Translations under genes and position numbers: made by a program
Notes under the pieces: model-generated
Database searches by the model: none
What the model was told of the DNA's origin: nothing
Seen by the model: the letters and a program-made list of their open reading frames with translations, nothing else
Assembly (NCBI RefSeq): GCF_025961225.1
Contig: NZ_JAOQNG010000010.1
Span: 1,478,501-1,542,500, forward strand
Length of the DNA stretch: 64,000 bases
Source of the DNA: Azospirillum canadense
Lineage (GTDB): Bacteria; Pseudomonadota; Alphaproteobacteria; Azospirillales; Azospirillaceae
Direction: 5' to 3'
In this document: positions 53,885 through 62,301 of the stretch, one piece after another
Position numbering within the stretch: the first letter of the stretch is position 1
Layout of the letters: the number at the start of each line of letters is the position of its first letter

Positions 53885-54714
53885 GCGCGAACCACTCCCC
53901 CCGCACGACCAGCCAGCGCGCGGCATGGATCACCACCGTCGTCGCGTCCACGCTGATCTTCATCTTCCTGATGGCACCGATCCTTGCGATCATGCCGCTG
54001 TCCTTCAGCTCCGGCGCCTACCTGACCTACCCGCTGCCGGGCTTCAGCCTGCGCTGGTACCAGGATTTCCTGAACTCGCCACGCTGGATGCTGTCGCTGA
54101 AGAACAGCATGATCATCGGCGTTGCCTCGACCATCCTGTCCATGGTGCTCGGCACCATGGCCTCGCTGGGGCTGGCGCAGTGGAAGAGCAAGTTCAAGCC
54201 GCTGGTGCTCGCGATCGTGCTGTCGCCGGTCGTCGTGCCGGGCGTCATCACCGCGGTCGGCCTGTACTTCTTCTTCGCCCCCATCGGGCTGACCGGCAGC
54301 TACGCCGGCCTGATCCTGGCGCACACCGCGCTGGCGACCCCCTTCGTGGTGATCACGGTCAGCGCGACGCTGCAAAGCTTCGACATGAACCTTGCCCGCG
54401 CCGCGGCCTCGCTCGGCGCCTCGCCGCTCGTCGCCTTCCGCCGGGTGATCCTGCCGCTGATCCTGCCGGGCCTGGCGTCCGGCGCGCTGTTCGCCTTTGC
54501 GACCAGCTTCGACGAGGTGGTGGTCGTCCTGTTCATGGCCGGCCCGGAGCAGCGCACCCTGCCGCGTGAAATGTTCAGCGGCATCCGCGAGAACATCAGC
54601 CCGACCATCACAGCGGCGGCGGTGATCCTGACCACCGTGTCGGTCATCCTGCTCGCCACCATGGAAGGCCTGCGCCGGCGCAACGAACGTCTGAAGGGCA
54701 ACCTGCCGGGGTGA
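53881..54714 (+). CDS. ABC transporter permease (PotC-like)
   Basis: A 277-residue permease with six helices and the EAA loop NLARAAASLGASPLVAFRRV. The TTG start at 53881 overlaps the upstream stop (TTGA) and has gggagggatgaag before it; no ATG or GTG fits the conserved N-terminus. It is the partner of the PotB-like permease. Last gene of the importer operon. Confidence 0.9.
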   Translation: MSANHSPRTTSQRAAWITTVVASTLIFIFLMAPILAIMPLSFSSGAYLTYPLPGFSLRWYQDFLNSPRWMLSLKNSMIIGVASTILSMVLGTMASLGLAQWKSKFKPLVLAIVLSPVVVPGVITAVGLYFFFAPIGLTGSYAGLILAHTALATPFVVITVSATLQSFDMNLARAAASLGASPLVAFRRVILPLILPGLASGALFAFATSFDEVVVVLFMAGPEQRTLPREMFSGIRENISPTITAAAVILTTVSVILLATMEGLRRRNERLKGNLPG

Positions 54715-54720
54715 TCGACC

Positions 54721-54831
54721 TCTGCCCCTCCCCAACCCTCCCCCGCTTCGCGGTGGAGGGGGCTTGGGAAAAGGGCAGCGGCAGTCCCCTCTCCCTCGAA
54801 GAGGGGGAGGGTTAGGGAGAGGGCACCGGTT
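54721..54831. repeat. Family A GC-rich intergenic palindrome, copy 9
   Basis: cctctgcccctccccaaccc-like left arm and gagggggagggttagggaga right arm, inner cccgcttcgcgg and ccctcgaagaggg. It lies between convergent genes. Confidence 0.7.
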
Positions 54832-54840
54832 GCCGAACGA

Positions 54841-55842
54841 TCACTTCCGCCCCTCATACGCCTCCAAAATCCGCCCGCCGCGCTCCCCGGTCCGCGCGGC
54901 CCAGGCCTCCACCGCCGGCTTCGCCGCCGCACGCAGGGCCGCCACAAAGCTTTCGCTCAAACCCGTCGTGATGGTCATGCCATGACCCCGCATCGCCTCG
55001 TAGTTCTTGGCAACCCGGTCCTGCACCAGCGCCCACTGGCGCTGCTCCGTCGCGGCCGCGGCCTCCAGCAGGGCTTTGCGCTGGTTGTCGGTCAACTTCT
55101 CCCAGGCCGCGGTCCCGATCGTCGCGAAGCTCAGCGGCGCGGCGTAGTTCAGCTCCGTGAAATTCGTCAGAACATCCCACAGCTTGCGCCCGGCCCCGCC
55201 GTCACCGGAGGTCAGCGCCGCGTCCATCTCGCCGCTCGCCAGCTTGGCCTGCGCGTCGGCAAAGCTGATGCTGGCCGGCACGGCGCCCAGGCGGGCAAAG
55301 ACGTCCTCGCCGGTCTTGTCGTAGGTGCGGATGCGCAGGCCCTTCAGCGCGCCGGCCGAATCCACCGGCTTCTTCGCCCAGATGCCCGACGGCGGCCAGG
55401 GCGTGACGTAGAGAAGCTTCTGGTTGTGGGCGGCCAGCGCCCGCTCGTATTCCGGCCGCGCGGCCTCCAGCAGCACCTTGGACTGCGCCGGCGTCACCGC
55501 CACGAAGGGCAGCGAGGACAGCAGGAACAGCGGGTCCGCCTTGTCGAGCGAGCCGGCGAGGGGATCGGCCAGATCGACCTCGCCGCGGCCGACCGCCGCG
55601 AACAGGTCCGCCGACTTGCCGAGCTTGGCGTCGAATTGGGGGTCGATCACCACGGCCCCACCGGTCAGCTCCTTGACCTTCTCCGCGAAGAAGGCGTCGC
55701 CTTCCGCGGTGATGGAGGTGGCCGGGTACTCGTTGCCCATGCGCAGCGTCAGGGCATCGGCAAGGGCTGTCCTGGGGGTTGCCGGCAAGGCTGCGGTGAA
55801 GGCGACCAGGAGGGCGCCGGTGAAGCGGAGTGCTGTTCGCAT
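54841..55842 (-). CDS. TRAP transporter substrate-binding protein (DctP family), orphan
   Basis: A 333-residue periplasmic protein. The signal peptide ends near residue 28 (RTALA). DctP motifs include LRMGNEYPATSITAEGDAFF, PQFDAKLGKSADLFAAVGRG, GLRIRTYDKTGEDVFARLGA and SFADAQAKLASGEMDAA. It binds an organic anion for Na+-driven TRAP uptake. No DctQ/DctM membrane genes are adjacent; it stands alone between the ABC importer and the XRE-cupin regulator, so it must use permeases encoded elsewhere or have a sensing role. Confidence 0.85.
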   Translation of the reverse strand: MRTALRFTGALLVAFTAALPATPRTALADALTLRMGNEYPATSITAEGDAFFAEKVKELTGGAVVIDPQFDAKLGKSADLFAAVGRGEVDLADPLAGSLDKADPLFLLSSLPFVAVTPAQSKVLLEAARPEYERALAAHNQKLLYVTPWPPSGIWAKKPVDSAGALKGLRIRTYDKTGEDVFARLGAVPASISFADAQAKLASGEMDAALTSGDGGAGRKLWDVLTNFTELNYAAPLSFATIGTAAWEKLTDNQRKALLEAAAATEQRQWALVQDRVAKNYEAMRGHGMTITTGLSESFVAALRAAAKPAVEAWAARTGERGGRILEAYEGRK

Positions 55843-55965
55843 GCTGTATCCTCGAACCGGAGCGGCACGACCTTCGCGTGCGCGCGTGTCGAGGAAAGAA
55901 AACCCTATCGCGCGCCGCCTCGCAAGGCCAACACCCGCGGGTTGCTCACCAACAGGGCGGGAACA

Positions 55966-56550
55966 TCACAAATACGGCGGCGTGCAGGCGCTGATGATCT
56001 CGCATTCCTCTTCGCCGACGTTGCGGAAGCGGTGCGGGATGCGGCTGTCGAACAGGTAGGCGTCGCCGGGCTCCAGGATCTCCTTGCGGTCGCCGACCGT
56101 CAGCTCGATCCGGCCGCGGATGACGATGCCGCCCTCCTCCGATTCGTGCTGGAGCATGGTGCGCCCGCCGGTGTCGGCGCCCGGCGCGTATTTCTCGTGC
56201 AGGACCTGGAGGTTGCGCCCGCGCAGGTCGCCGACCTGCCGGTAGGAGATCGTGCCGACCTTGCTTTTGACCAGCCCCGTCAACTCGACCAGATCGCGCT
56301 TCCTGAAGAAGATCTGCTCGCGCGGCGGCAGGTCGCCGGGGGAGAAGAACTCCGCCAGCGACATCGGAATGCCCTGGAGCACCTTGCGCAGCGAGGAGAC
56401 CGACGGGCTGCAACGGTTCTGCTCGATCAGCGAGATGGTGCCGTTGGTCACGCCGGCACGCTGGGCGAGCTGGCGCTGGGACAGGCCGTTGGATTCGCGG
56501 ACCTGCTTCAGGCGCGCGCCGACGTCGAAATCCACTGCGTCCACGTCCAT
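55966..56550 (-). CDS. XRE-cupin transcriptional regulator (PuuR-like)
   Basis: A 194-residue regulator. The HTH is at residues 10-64 (ARLKQVRESNGLSQRQLAQR, TNGTISLIEQN) and a cupin_2 sensor domain at about 115-185 (RTMLQHESEEGGIVIRGRIE, DAYLFDSRIPHRFRNVG). This architecture is that of PuuR, the repressor of putrescine catabolism. It is divergent from gabD, and a palindrome lies between them. It probably senses putrescine or a related amine. Confidence 0.88.
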   Translation of the reverse strand: MDVDAVDFDVGARLKQVRESNGLSQRQLAQRAGVTNGTISLIEQNRCSPSVSSLRKVLQGIPMSLAEFFSPGDLPPREQIFFRKRDLVELTGLVKSKVGTISYRQVGDLRGRNLQVLHEKYAPGADTGGRTMLQHESEEGGIVIRGRIELTVGDRKEILEPGDAYLFDSRIPHRFRNVGEEECEIISACTPPYL

Positions 56551-56630
56551 GGGTCGGTCCCTGTTTCCTGAACAAAAGGCATACCGGATTCGCGTGGGTG
56601 CGTCATCAAAAACTCAACACCCGAATAGGG

Positions 56631-56648
56631 TTGTTTAACTTTTTAAAC
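56631..56648. promoter_or_regulatory. Candidate XRE-cupin operator upstream of gabD
   Basis: A perfect dyad GTTTAA-cttt-TTAAAC, within ttgtttaactttttaaac, lies 55 bases before gabD and 81 bases before the divergent regulator gene. A close variant is at 50111-50128. Confidence 0.55.
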
Positions 56649-56702
56649 ATGGTACGCTCCTTTTCATTGTCCAACCCCAGGGCCAAACCGAGGCAGACCC
56701 CT

Positions 56703-58163
56703 ATGCTGTCGCTGACCGACAAGAGCCTTCTCCAGACCCAGGCCTACGTGAACGGCACGTGGCGCAACGCGTTCTCCGGCAAGACTTTTCCGGTGACCAA
56801 CCCGGCGACGGGGGAGGAGCTGGCCCAAGTCGCCGACGTCGGCGCGGAGGAGACGCGGCAGGCGATCAACGCCGCCGACGCCGCTCTGCCCGCCTGGCGC
56901 GCCAAGACCGCCAAGGAGCGCGCGGTCATCCTGCGCCGCTGGTACGAGCTGATCCTGGCCGCGCAGGAGGATCTTGCCGTCCTGATGACGGCGGAACAGG
57001 GCAAGCCGCTGGCCGAGGCGCGCGGCGAGGTGGTCTACGGCGCCAACTTCATCGAGTGGTTCGCCGAGGAAGGCAAGCGCGTCTACGGCGACGTCATCCC
57101 GACCTTCGCCGGCAACAAGCGCATCGTCGTGCTGAAGGAGCCGATCGGCGTCGTCGCGGCGATCACGCCGTGGAACTTCCCCAACGCCATGATCACCCGC
57201 AAGGTGGCCCCGGCGCTCGCCGCCGGCTGCACGGTCGTGGTGAAGCCGGCGGAGGACACCCCGCTGTCGGCGCTGGCGCTGGCCGTGCTCGCGGAGCGTG
57301 CGGGCGTCCCCGCCGGTGTGTTTAATATCGTCACCGGCTCCGACCCGGTCGCCATCGGCGGCGAACTGACCGCCAGCCCGATCGTCCGCAAGCTGAGCTT
57401 CACCGGCTCCACCGAGGTCGGCCGCATCCTGATGCGCCAGTCGGCCGACACGGTGAAGAAGGTCTCGCTCGAACTCGGCGGCAACGCGCCCTTCATCGTC
57501 TTCGACGACGCCGACCTGGACGAGGCCGTCAAGGGTGCCCTGGCGTCCAAGTACCGCAACTCCGGCCAGACCTGCGTCTGCGCCAACCGCCTGCTGGTCC
57601 AGGCCGGCGTCTACGACGCCTTCGCCGCCAAGCTGGTCGAGGCGGTGAAGCAGATCCGCGTCGGCAACGGCATGGAGGCCGGCGTCGCCCAGGGCCCGAT
57701 GATCAACACCCAGGCCGTCGACAAGGTGGAGGAGCTGATGGGCGACGCGGTCGCCAAGGGGGCCAAGGTGGCGCTGGGCGGCAACCGCCACGCGCTCGGC
57801 GGCACCTTCTTCGAGCCGACCATCCTGACCGGCGTCACCACCGAGATGCGCGTGGCCCGCGAGGAGATCTTCGGCCCGGTCGCCCCGCTTTTCAAGTTCG
57901 AGACGGAGGCCGACGCCGTCCGCATGGCGAACGACACCGAATTCGGCCTTGCCGCCTACTTCTACAGCCGCGACATCGGCCGCGTCTGGCGCGTGGCGGA
58001 GCAGCTGGAATATGGCATGGTCGCCATCAACGAGGGCATCCTGTCGACCGAGGTGGCGCCGTTCGGCGGCATCAAGCAGTCGGGCATCGGCCGCGAAGGC
58101 TCCAAGTACGGCATGGATGACTTCCTGGAGATCAAGTACCTGTGCGTCGGCCTGGGCGCCTGA
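56703..58163 (+). CDS. gabD: Succinate-semialdehyde dehydrogenase (NADP-type)
   Basis: A 486-residue aldehyde dehydrogenase oxidising succinate semialdehyde to succinate, the last step of GABA and putrescine breakdown. Typical GabD motifs are AYVNGTWRNAFSGKTFPVTN at the start, TPWNFPNAMITRKVAPALAA, catalytic Glu in LELGGNAPF and catalytic Cys in NSGQTCVCANR. The C-terminus FGGIKQSGIGREGSKYGMDD is diagnostic of the SSADH clade. The ATG at 56703 matches family length. gabT follows 53 bases later. Confidence 0.95.
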   Translation: MLSLTDKSLLQTQAYVNGTWRNAFSGKTFPVTNPATGEELAQVADVGAEETRQAINAADAALPAWRAKTAKERAVILRRWYELILAAQEDLAVLMTAEQGKPLAEARGEVVYGANFIEWFAEEGKRVYGDVIPTFAGNKRIVVLKEPIGVVAAITPWNFPNAMITRKVAPALAAGCTVVVKPAEDTPLSALALAVLAERAGVPAGVFNIVTGSDPVAIGGELTASPIVRKLSFTGSTEVGRILMRQSADTVKKVSLELGGNAPFIVFDDADLDEAVKGALASKYRNSGQTCVCANRLLVQAGVYDAFAAKLVEAVKQIRVGNGMEAGVAQGPMINTQAVDKVEELMGDAVAKGAKVALGGNRHALGGTFFEPTILTGVTTEMRVAREEIFGPVAPLFKFETEADAVRMANDTEFGLAAYFYSRDIGRVWRVAEQLEYGMVAINEGILSTEVAPFGGIKQSGIGREGSKYGMDDFLEIKYLCVGLGA

Positions 58164-58216
58164 CGCGATCGCCTGAAGCAGACGCTAAGCAGACGTTAGA
58201 ATCGGGGGTAGTAGAC

Positions 58217-59503
58217 ATGAGCAACCAGTCCTTCCAGGATCGCCGCAACGCCGCCGTTCCGCGCGGCCTCGCCAACGCCATGCCGGTCTATGTGGACCGC
58301 GCCGAAAACGCCGAGATGTGGGACGTCGAGGGCAACCGCTTCATCGACTTCGCGGGCGGCATCGCCGTTCTGAATACCGGCCACCGCCACCCGAAGATCG
58401 TCGAGGCCGTGAAGGCGCAGCTCGACCGCTTCACCCACACCTGCGCGATGGTCACGCCGTACGAGTCCTTCGTGGCTCTGGCGGAGCGTCTGAACGCGCT
58501 GGTCCCGGGCTCCACGCCGAAGAAGACCGCCTTCTTCACCACGGGTGCCGAGGCGGTTGAGAACGCCGTCAAGATCGCCCGCGCCCACACCGGCCGTCCG
58601 GGCGTGATCGCCTTCACCGGCGCCTTCCACGGCCGCACGCTCCTGGCGATGGCGCTGACCGGCAAGGTCGTTCCCTACAAGGTCGGCTTCGGCCCCTTCC
58701 CGGCCGAGGTCTACCACGCGCCCTTCCCCAACGCCTACCGCGGCATCAGCGTCCAGGACAGCCTGAAGGCGCTGGAGACGCTGTTCAAGTCGGACGTGGA
58801 CGCCACCCGCGTCGCCGCGATCATCGTGGAGCCGGTGCAGGGTGAGGGCGGCTTCAACATCGCCCCGCCGGAGTTCCTGCAGGCGCTGCGCTCGATCTGC
58901 GACCAGAACGGCATCCTGCTGATCATCGACGAGATCCAGACCGGCTTCGCCCGCACCGGCAAGATGTTCGCCATCGAGCATTCCGGCGTCGAGCCCGACC
59001 TGATGACCATGGCGAAGAGCCTCGCCGGCGGCTTCCCGCTGTCGGCCGTCACCGGCAAGGCGGAGATCATGGACGCCCCGATCCCCGGCGGTATCGGTGG
59101 CACCTATGCCGGCAACCCGCTGGCGACCACCGCGGCGCTCGCCGTGCTGGACGTCATCGAGGAGGAGAAGCTGATCGAGCGGTCCCAGCAGCTGGGCGAG
59201 CGCATCGCCGGCCGCTTCCGCACGATGGCCCAGCGCAACACGCTGTCGGTGATCGGCGACGTGCGCAACCTGGGCGCCATGATCGCCATGGAGCTGGTGA
59301 AGGACCGCGGCACCAAGGAGCCGGCGCCGGAGCTGACCAAGGCGCTGGTCGCCAAGGCGGCGGAAAAGGGCCTCGTCCTGCTGTCCTGCGGCACCTACGG
59401 CAACGTGATCCGCATCCTGGTCCCGCTGACCGCGTCCGACGCGCTGGTGGACGAGGGCCTGGACATCATCGAGCGCTCGCTGGAAGAGCTGGTTTCCGCC
59501 TAA
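58217..59503 (+). CDS. gabT: 4-aminobutyrate aminotransferase
   Basis: A 428-residue PLP-dependent class III aminotransferase that converts GABA and 2-oxoglutarate to succinate semialdehyde and glutamate. Motifs: FTTGAEAVENAVKIARAHTG, the acidic IIDEIQTGFARTGKMFAIEH, PLP-binding Lys in MAKSLAGGFPLS, and GGIGGTYAGNPLATTAALAV. The length is standard. It is the second gene of the gabDT operon and ends at a strong terminator. Confidence 0.95.
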   Translation: MSNQSFQDRRNAAVPRGLANAMPVYVDRAENAEMWDVEGNRFIDFAGGIAVLNTGHRHPKIVEAVKAQLDRFTHTCAMVTPYESFVALAERLNALVPGSTPKKTAFFTTGAEAVENAVKIARAHTGRPGVIAFTGAFHGRTLLAMALTGKVVPYKVGFGPFPAEVYHAPFPNAYRGISVQDSLKALETLFKSDVDATRVAAIIVEPVQGEGGFNIAPPEFLQALRSICDQNGILLIIDEIQTGFARTGKMFAIEHSGVEPDLMTMAKSLAGGFPLSAVTGKAEIMDAPIPGGIGGTYAGNPLATTAALAVLDVIEEEKLIERSQQLGERIAGRFRTMAQRNTLSVIGDVRNLGAMIAMELVKDRGTKEPAPELTKALVAKAAEKGLVLLSCGTYGNVIRILVPLTASDALVDEGLDIIERSLEELVSA

Positions 59504-59530
59504 AGCACAGCACGTCCCCAGACTTGAACA

Positions 59531-59566
59531 GCCCTCCTTCCCCACGGGGAAGGAGGGCTTTCTTTT
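59531..59566 (+). terminator. Rho-independent terminator of gabDT
   Basis: A 13-bp perfect stem gccctccttcccc / ggggaaggagggc with a two-base loop is followed by tttctttt, 28 bases after the gabT stop. Confidence 0.92.
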
Positions 59567-59585
59567 GCCCGCCCTTACGCCGCCC

Positions 59586-60833
59586 CTACGCCGCCGCCTT
59601 ACCCACCGCGGCCCGCATCCACGCCGTGTATCCCAGCGCCGCGACCGCCACCGCCAGCGGCACGAAGGACACCCACAGCACCGTGTCCCAGCCATAGGCC
59701 GTCAGCAGCCCGCCCGACGCGAAGGAGCCCAGCGCCATCGTCCCGAACACGATGAAGTCGTTCAGCGACTGCACCCGCGTCCGCTCCTCCGGCCGGTGGC
59801 ATTCCAGCACCAGCGCCGAGGCACCCAGGAAGCCGAAGTTCCAGCCGAGGCCGAGCAGGATCAGGCTCGCCCAGAAATGCCCCACATCGACCCCGGCCAG
59901 CCCGACCGCGGCGGCGGCGCCGATCAGCGCCAGCCCGGCCATCACCAGACGCGGGGCGCCGTAGCGCGCGATCAGCCGCCCGGTGACGAAGCTGGGGGCG
60001 TACATGGCGATCACGTGCCATTGCAGGCCCAGGTTCGACGCCTCCTGCGACAGGCCGCACAGCCGCATCGCCAGCGGCGCGGCGGTCATGATGAAGTTCA
60101 TCAGCAGGTAGGACACCAGCCCGCAGACCACCGCGGTGACGAAGCGCGGCTGCACCGCGATGGCGCCGATCGGCCGCCCGCCGGCCATCTCCGCCGCCCT
60201 CTCAGCCGCAGTCGGCTTGGGCAGCCGCACGCCGAGCAGGACGAGCGCCGACACCCCGGCCACCGCCGCCTGCGCCAGGTAGGTCGCCGCGAACAGGTGC
60301 GGCGCCCACAGGTCCATGGTGTGGGTGACCAGCTGCGGCCCGATCACCCCGGCGAACACCCCGCCCGCCATCACCGCGGACATGGCCCGCGCCCGCCGTT
60401 CCGGCGGGGCGCAGTCGGCGGCGGCGAAGCGGAAGGACAGCACCACGGCGGCGTAGGCCCCGCCCGGCACCATCGCCGCGCAGAACAGCCCGAACGACCC
60501 CAGCACGACCGCCAGGGCGCACAGCAGCCCGACCAGCACGCCGCAGCCCGTGCCCGCCAGGAAGGCGGCGCGCCGGCCGTGCCGCCGCGCGATGGAGCCG
60601 GCCGGCAGGGTGCACAGCGCCATCCCCACCACGAAGATGGAGATCGGCAGCGTCGCCAGCGCCGGGCTGGGCGCCAGCGTGTTGCCGACAATGGCGCCCG
60701 TGGCGTAGACGACCACCGAGTTCGCCCCGGCCAGAGCCTGCGCGACGGACAGCCGCAGGACGTTGCCCAGCTCATGCGCATAGGGCGTCGCGGCGGCGCG
60801 TGTGGTCTCGGTGCTGGCGTCGGCGTGCGGCAT
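59586..60833 (-). CDS. MFS transporter
   Basis: A 415-residue inner-membrane protein with about twelve helices. The loop 2-3 motif is GSIARRHGRRAAFLAGTGCG, the major-facilitator A-motif. Sequence style (LGLGWNFGFLGASALVLECH near helix 9-10) fits the drug or metabolite efflux branch. The substrate is unknown. It is divergent from a LysR-type regulator, which probably controls it. The ATG at 60833 is used; an upstream in-frame start would add eight residues. Confidence 0.88.
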   Translation of the reverse strand: MPHADASTETTRAAATPYAHELGNVLRLSVAQALAGANSVVVYATGAIVGNTLAPSPALATLPISIFVVGMALCTLPAGSIARRHGRRAAFLAGTGCGVLVGLLCALAVVLGSFGLFCAAMVPGGAYAAVVLSFRFAAADCAPPERRARAMSAVMAGGVFAGVIGPQLVTHTMDLWAPHLFAATYLAQAAVAGVSALVLLGVRLPKPTAAERAAEMAGGRPIGAIAVQPRFVTAVVCGLVSYLLMNFIMTAAPLAMRLCGLSQEASNLGLQWHVIAMYAPSFVTGRLIARYGAPRLVMAGLALIGAAAAVGLAGVDVGHFWASLILLGLGWNFGFLGASALVLECHRPEERTRVQSLNDFIVFGTMALGSFASGGLLTAYGWDTVLWVSFVPLAVAVAALGYTAWMRAAVGKAAA

Positions 60834-60906
60834 GAAGGGTCCCGATCGGTGCGGCAAAGGCGATTGATCCAGGAGTAACGCCCCCGCATTATGAACGGAA
60901 ATGGTT

Positions 60907-60928
60907 TGTTCTCATGATTGCATGAACA
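60907..60928. promoter_or_regulatory. Inverted repeat in the MFS / LysR divergent region
   Basis: TGTTC-N12-GAACA, with an inner dyad TCATG-attg-CATGA, sits midway between the two divergent start codons. The arrangement suits a LysR-type operator. Confidence 0.5.
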
Positions 60929-60951
60929 GATGTCATAAATGATGGCCCACG

Positions 60952-61839
60952 ATGCTTGACCGCCCCCTTCTCGCGATCCTGCGCGAGGTCGACCGCCTGG
61001 GCAGCGTCACCGCCGCCGCCGCCCGCCTGAACCTCAGCCAGTCGGCGCTGAGCCACACCGTCCGCAAGTTCGAGGAGCGCCACGGAGTCGCGATCTGGAT
61101 GAAGAAGGGCCGCAGCCTGCGCTTCACCCAGGCCGGGGAGCATCTTCTGGCGCTGGCCCAGCGCGTCCTGCCGCAGTTCGAGCACGCCGAGCGCGTCCTG
61201 GCCGACTTCGCCTCCGGCCGCCGCGGCGCCCTGCGGGTGGGGATGGAATGCCACCCCTGCCAGCGCTGGCTGATGCGGCTGACCGGCGCCTACCTCGCGC
61301 GCTGGCCGGACGTGGAGTTCGAGGTCCGCACCGCCTTCCGCTTCGACGGAGTCGCCGCCCTTCTGGACAACGAGATCGACCTGCTGATCACCCCCGACCC
61401 GGTCGACGCGCCCGAGATCCTGTTCACACCGGTCTTCGACTACGACCTCGTCCTGGTGGTCCCCACTGCCCACCCCCTGGCCGCCCGTGGCGAGGCCCAG
61501 CCGCAGGACCTTCTGGACGAGGAGCTGATCACCGTCCCGGTCAGCCTGGAGCGCCTGGACATCTACACCCGCTTCCTCATCCCCGCCCACTGCCGCCCCC
61601 GCCGCCACCGCACCGCCGAGACGACCGACCTGATGCTGCACCTCGTCGCCGCGGGCCGCGGAGTCACCGTCCTTCCCGACTGGCTGGTCCAGGAGGACGG
61701 CGCCGACCTCCCCCTCCACCCCGTCCGCCTCGGCCCCACCGGCCTCCCCAAAAGCATCCACCTCGGCACCCGCCGCGGCGAGGAAGCGGTGGACTACATT
61801 GCGGGGTTCCTGGCGTTGGCGCGGGAGGTGGGGCGGTAG
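60952..61839 (+). CDS. LysR family regulator resembling MetR
   Basis: A 295-residue regulator. The HTH (VDRLGSVTAAAARLNLSQSA) and following wing (KFEERHGVAIWMKKGRSLRF) occupy residues 8-66. The sensor domain starts LRVGMECHPCQRWLMRL and includes LFTPVFDYDLVLVVPTAHPL, both close in pattern to MetR, the homocysteine-sensing activator of methionine genes. No met gene is adjacent, so it may instead control the divergent MFS gene. A true MetR role is uncertain. Confidence 0.85.
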   Translation: MLDRPLLAILREVDRLGSVTAAAARLNLSQSALSHTVRKFEERHGVAIWMKKGRSLRFTQAGEHLLALAQRVLPQFEHAERVLADFASGRRGALRVGMECHPCQRWLMRLTGAYLARWPDVEFEVRTAFRFDGVAALLDNEIDLLITPDPVDAPEILFTPVFDYDLVLVVPTAHPLAARGEAQPQDLLDEELITVPVSLERLDIYTRFLIPAHCRPRRHRTAETTDLMLHLVAAGRGVTVLPDWLVQEDGADLPLHPVRLGPTGLPKSIHLGTRRGEEAVDYIAGFLALAREVGR

Positions 61840-62301
61840 GGGGAGTGGGGCGGCGTGGGCTGGAGTGCGGGCAGGTGGTTTAAGAGCGCCGATCAAAGCC
61901 TATTCCGAGCTGAAGCGACACAACGGTACCAGCGCGACGGGAAAAGGTTTTGATCCGCGTTCTAACTCTGATTCTGAACTGAGTCACCTTAGTGACCCGA
62001 TGCGGGCCGTCGCATACGGTCGCACTGCGCCAAAGGTGACCCCAGAAGCGAAAGCTGCAATCAAACACGAACAAAGGCATCGCATCCACAGCTGTGGTTG
62101 GTAGCGCAGCGCTGGGATTTTTTCAATCTGCGGGCTACGCTGCACTTAGAAATGCGCTTCTTTTGTGATACCATCTATTCAACTACGTCCACGCAGTGGG
62201 TGAGTGGTCGGATCGTCGAGTTGATGCAGGAACATCACGTTGGCCCGGCGTGTCCGCTTGAGATTTACGACGATAAAGTAGCTAAAGGGGATAATAGCAA
62301 C
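61840..62301 (+). other. Gene-poor stretch with change in base composition
   Basis: No convincing gene. The first 40 bases are GC-rich like the rest of the window. From about 61880 the sequence becomes visibly richer in A and T. The frame of the following gene is open from at least 62152 (ATG), so a longer N-terminus is possible. No tRNA, integrase or direct-repeat attachment site is visible. Confidence 0.5.

Noticed and set aside
61880..62089. A 69-codon minus-strand frame at the composition break
   Set aside because: No ribosome site, no recognisable domain and no conserved-looking start; kept as non-coding.
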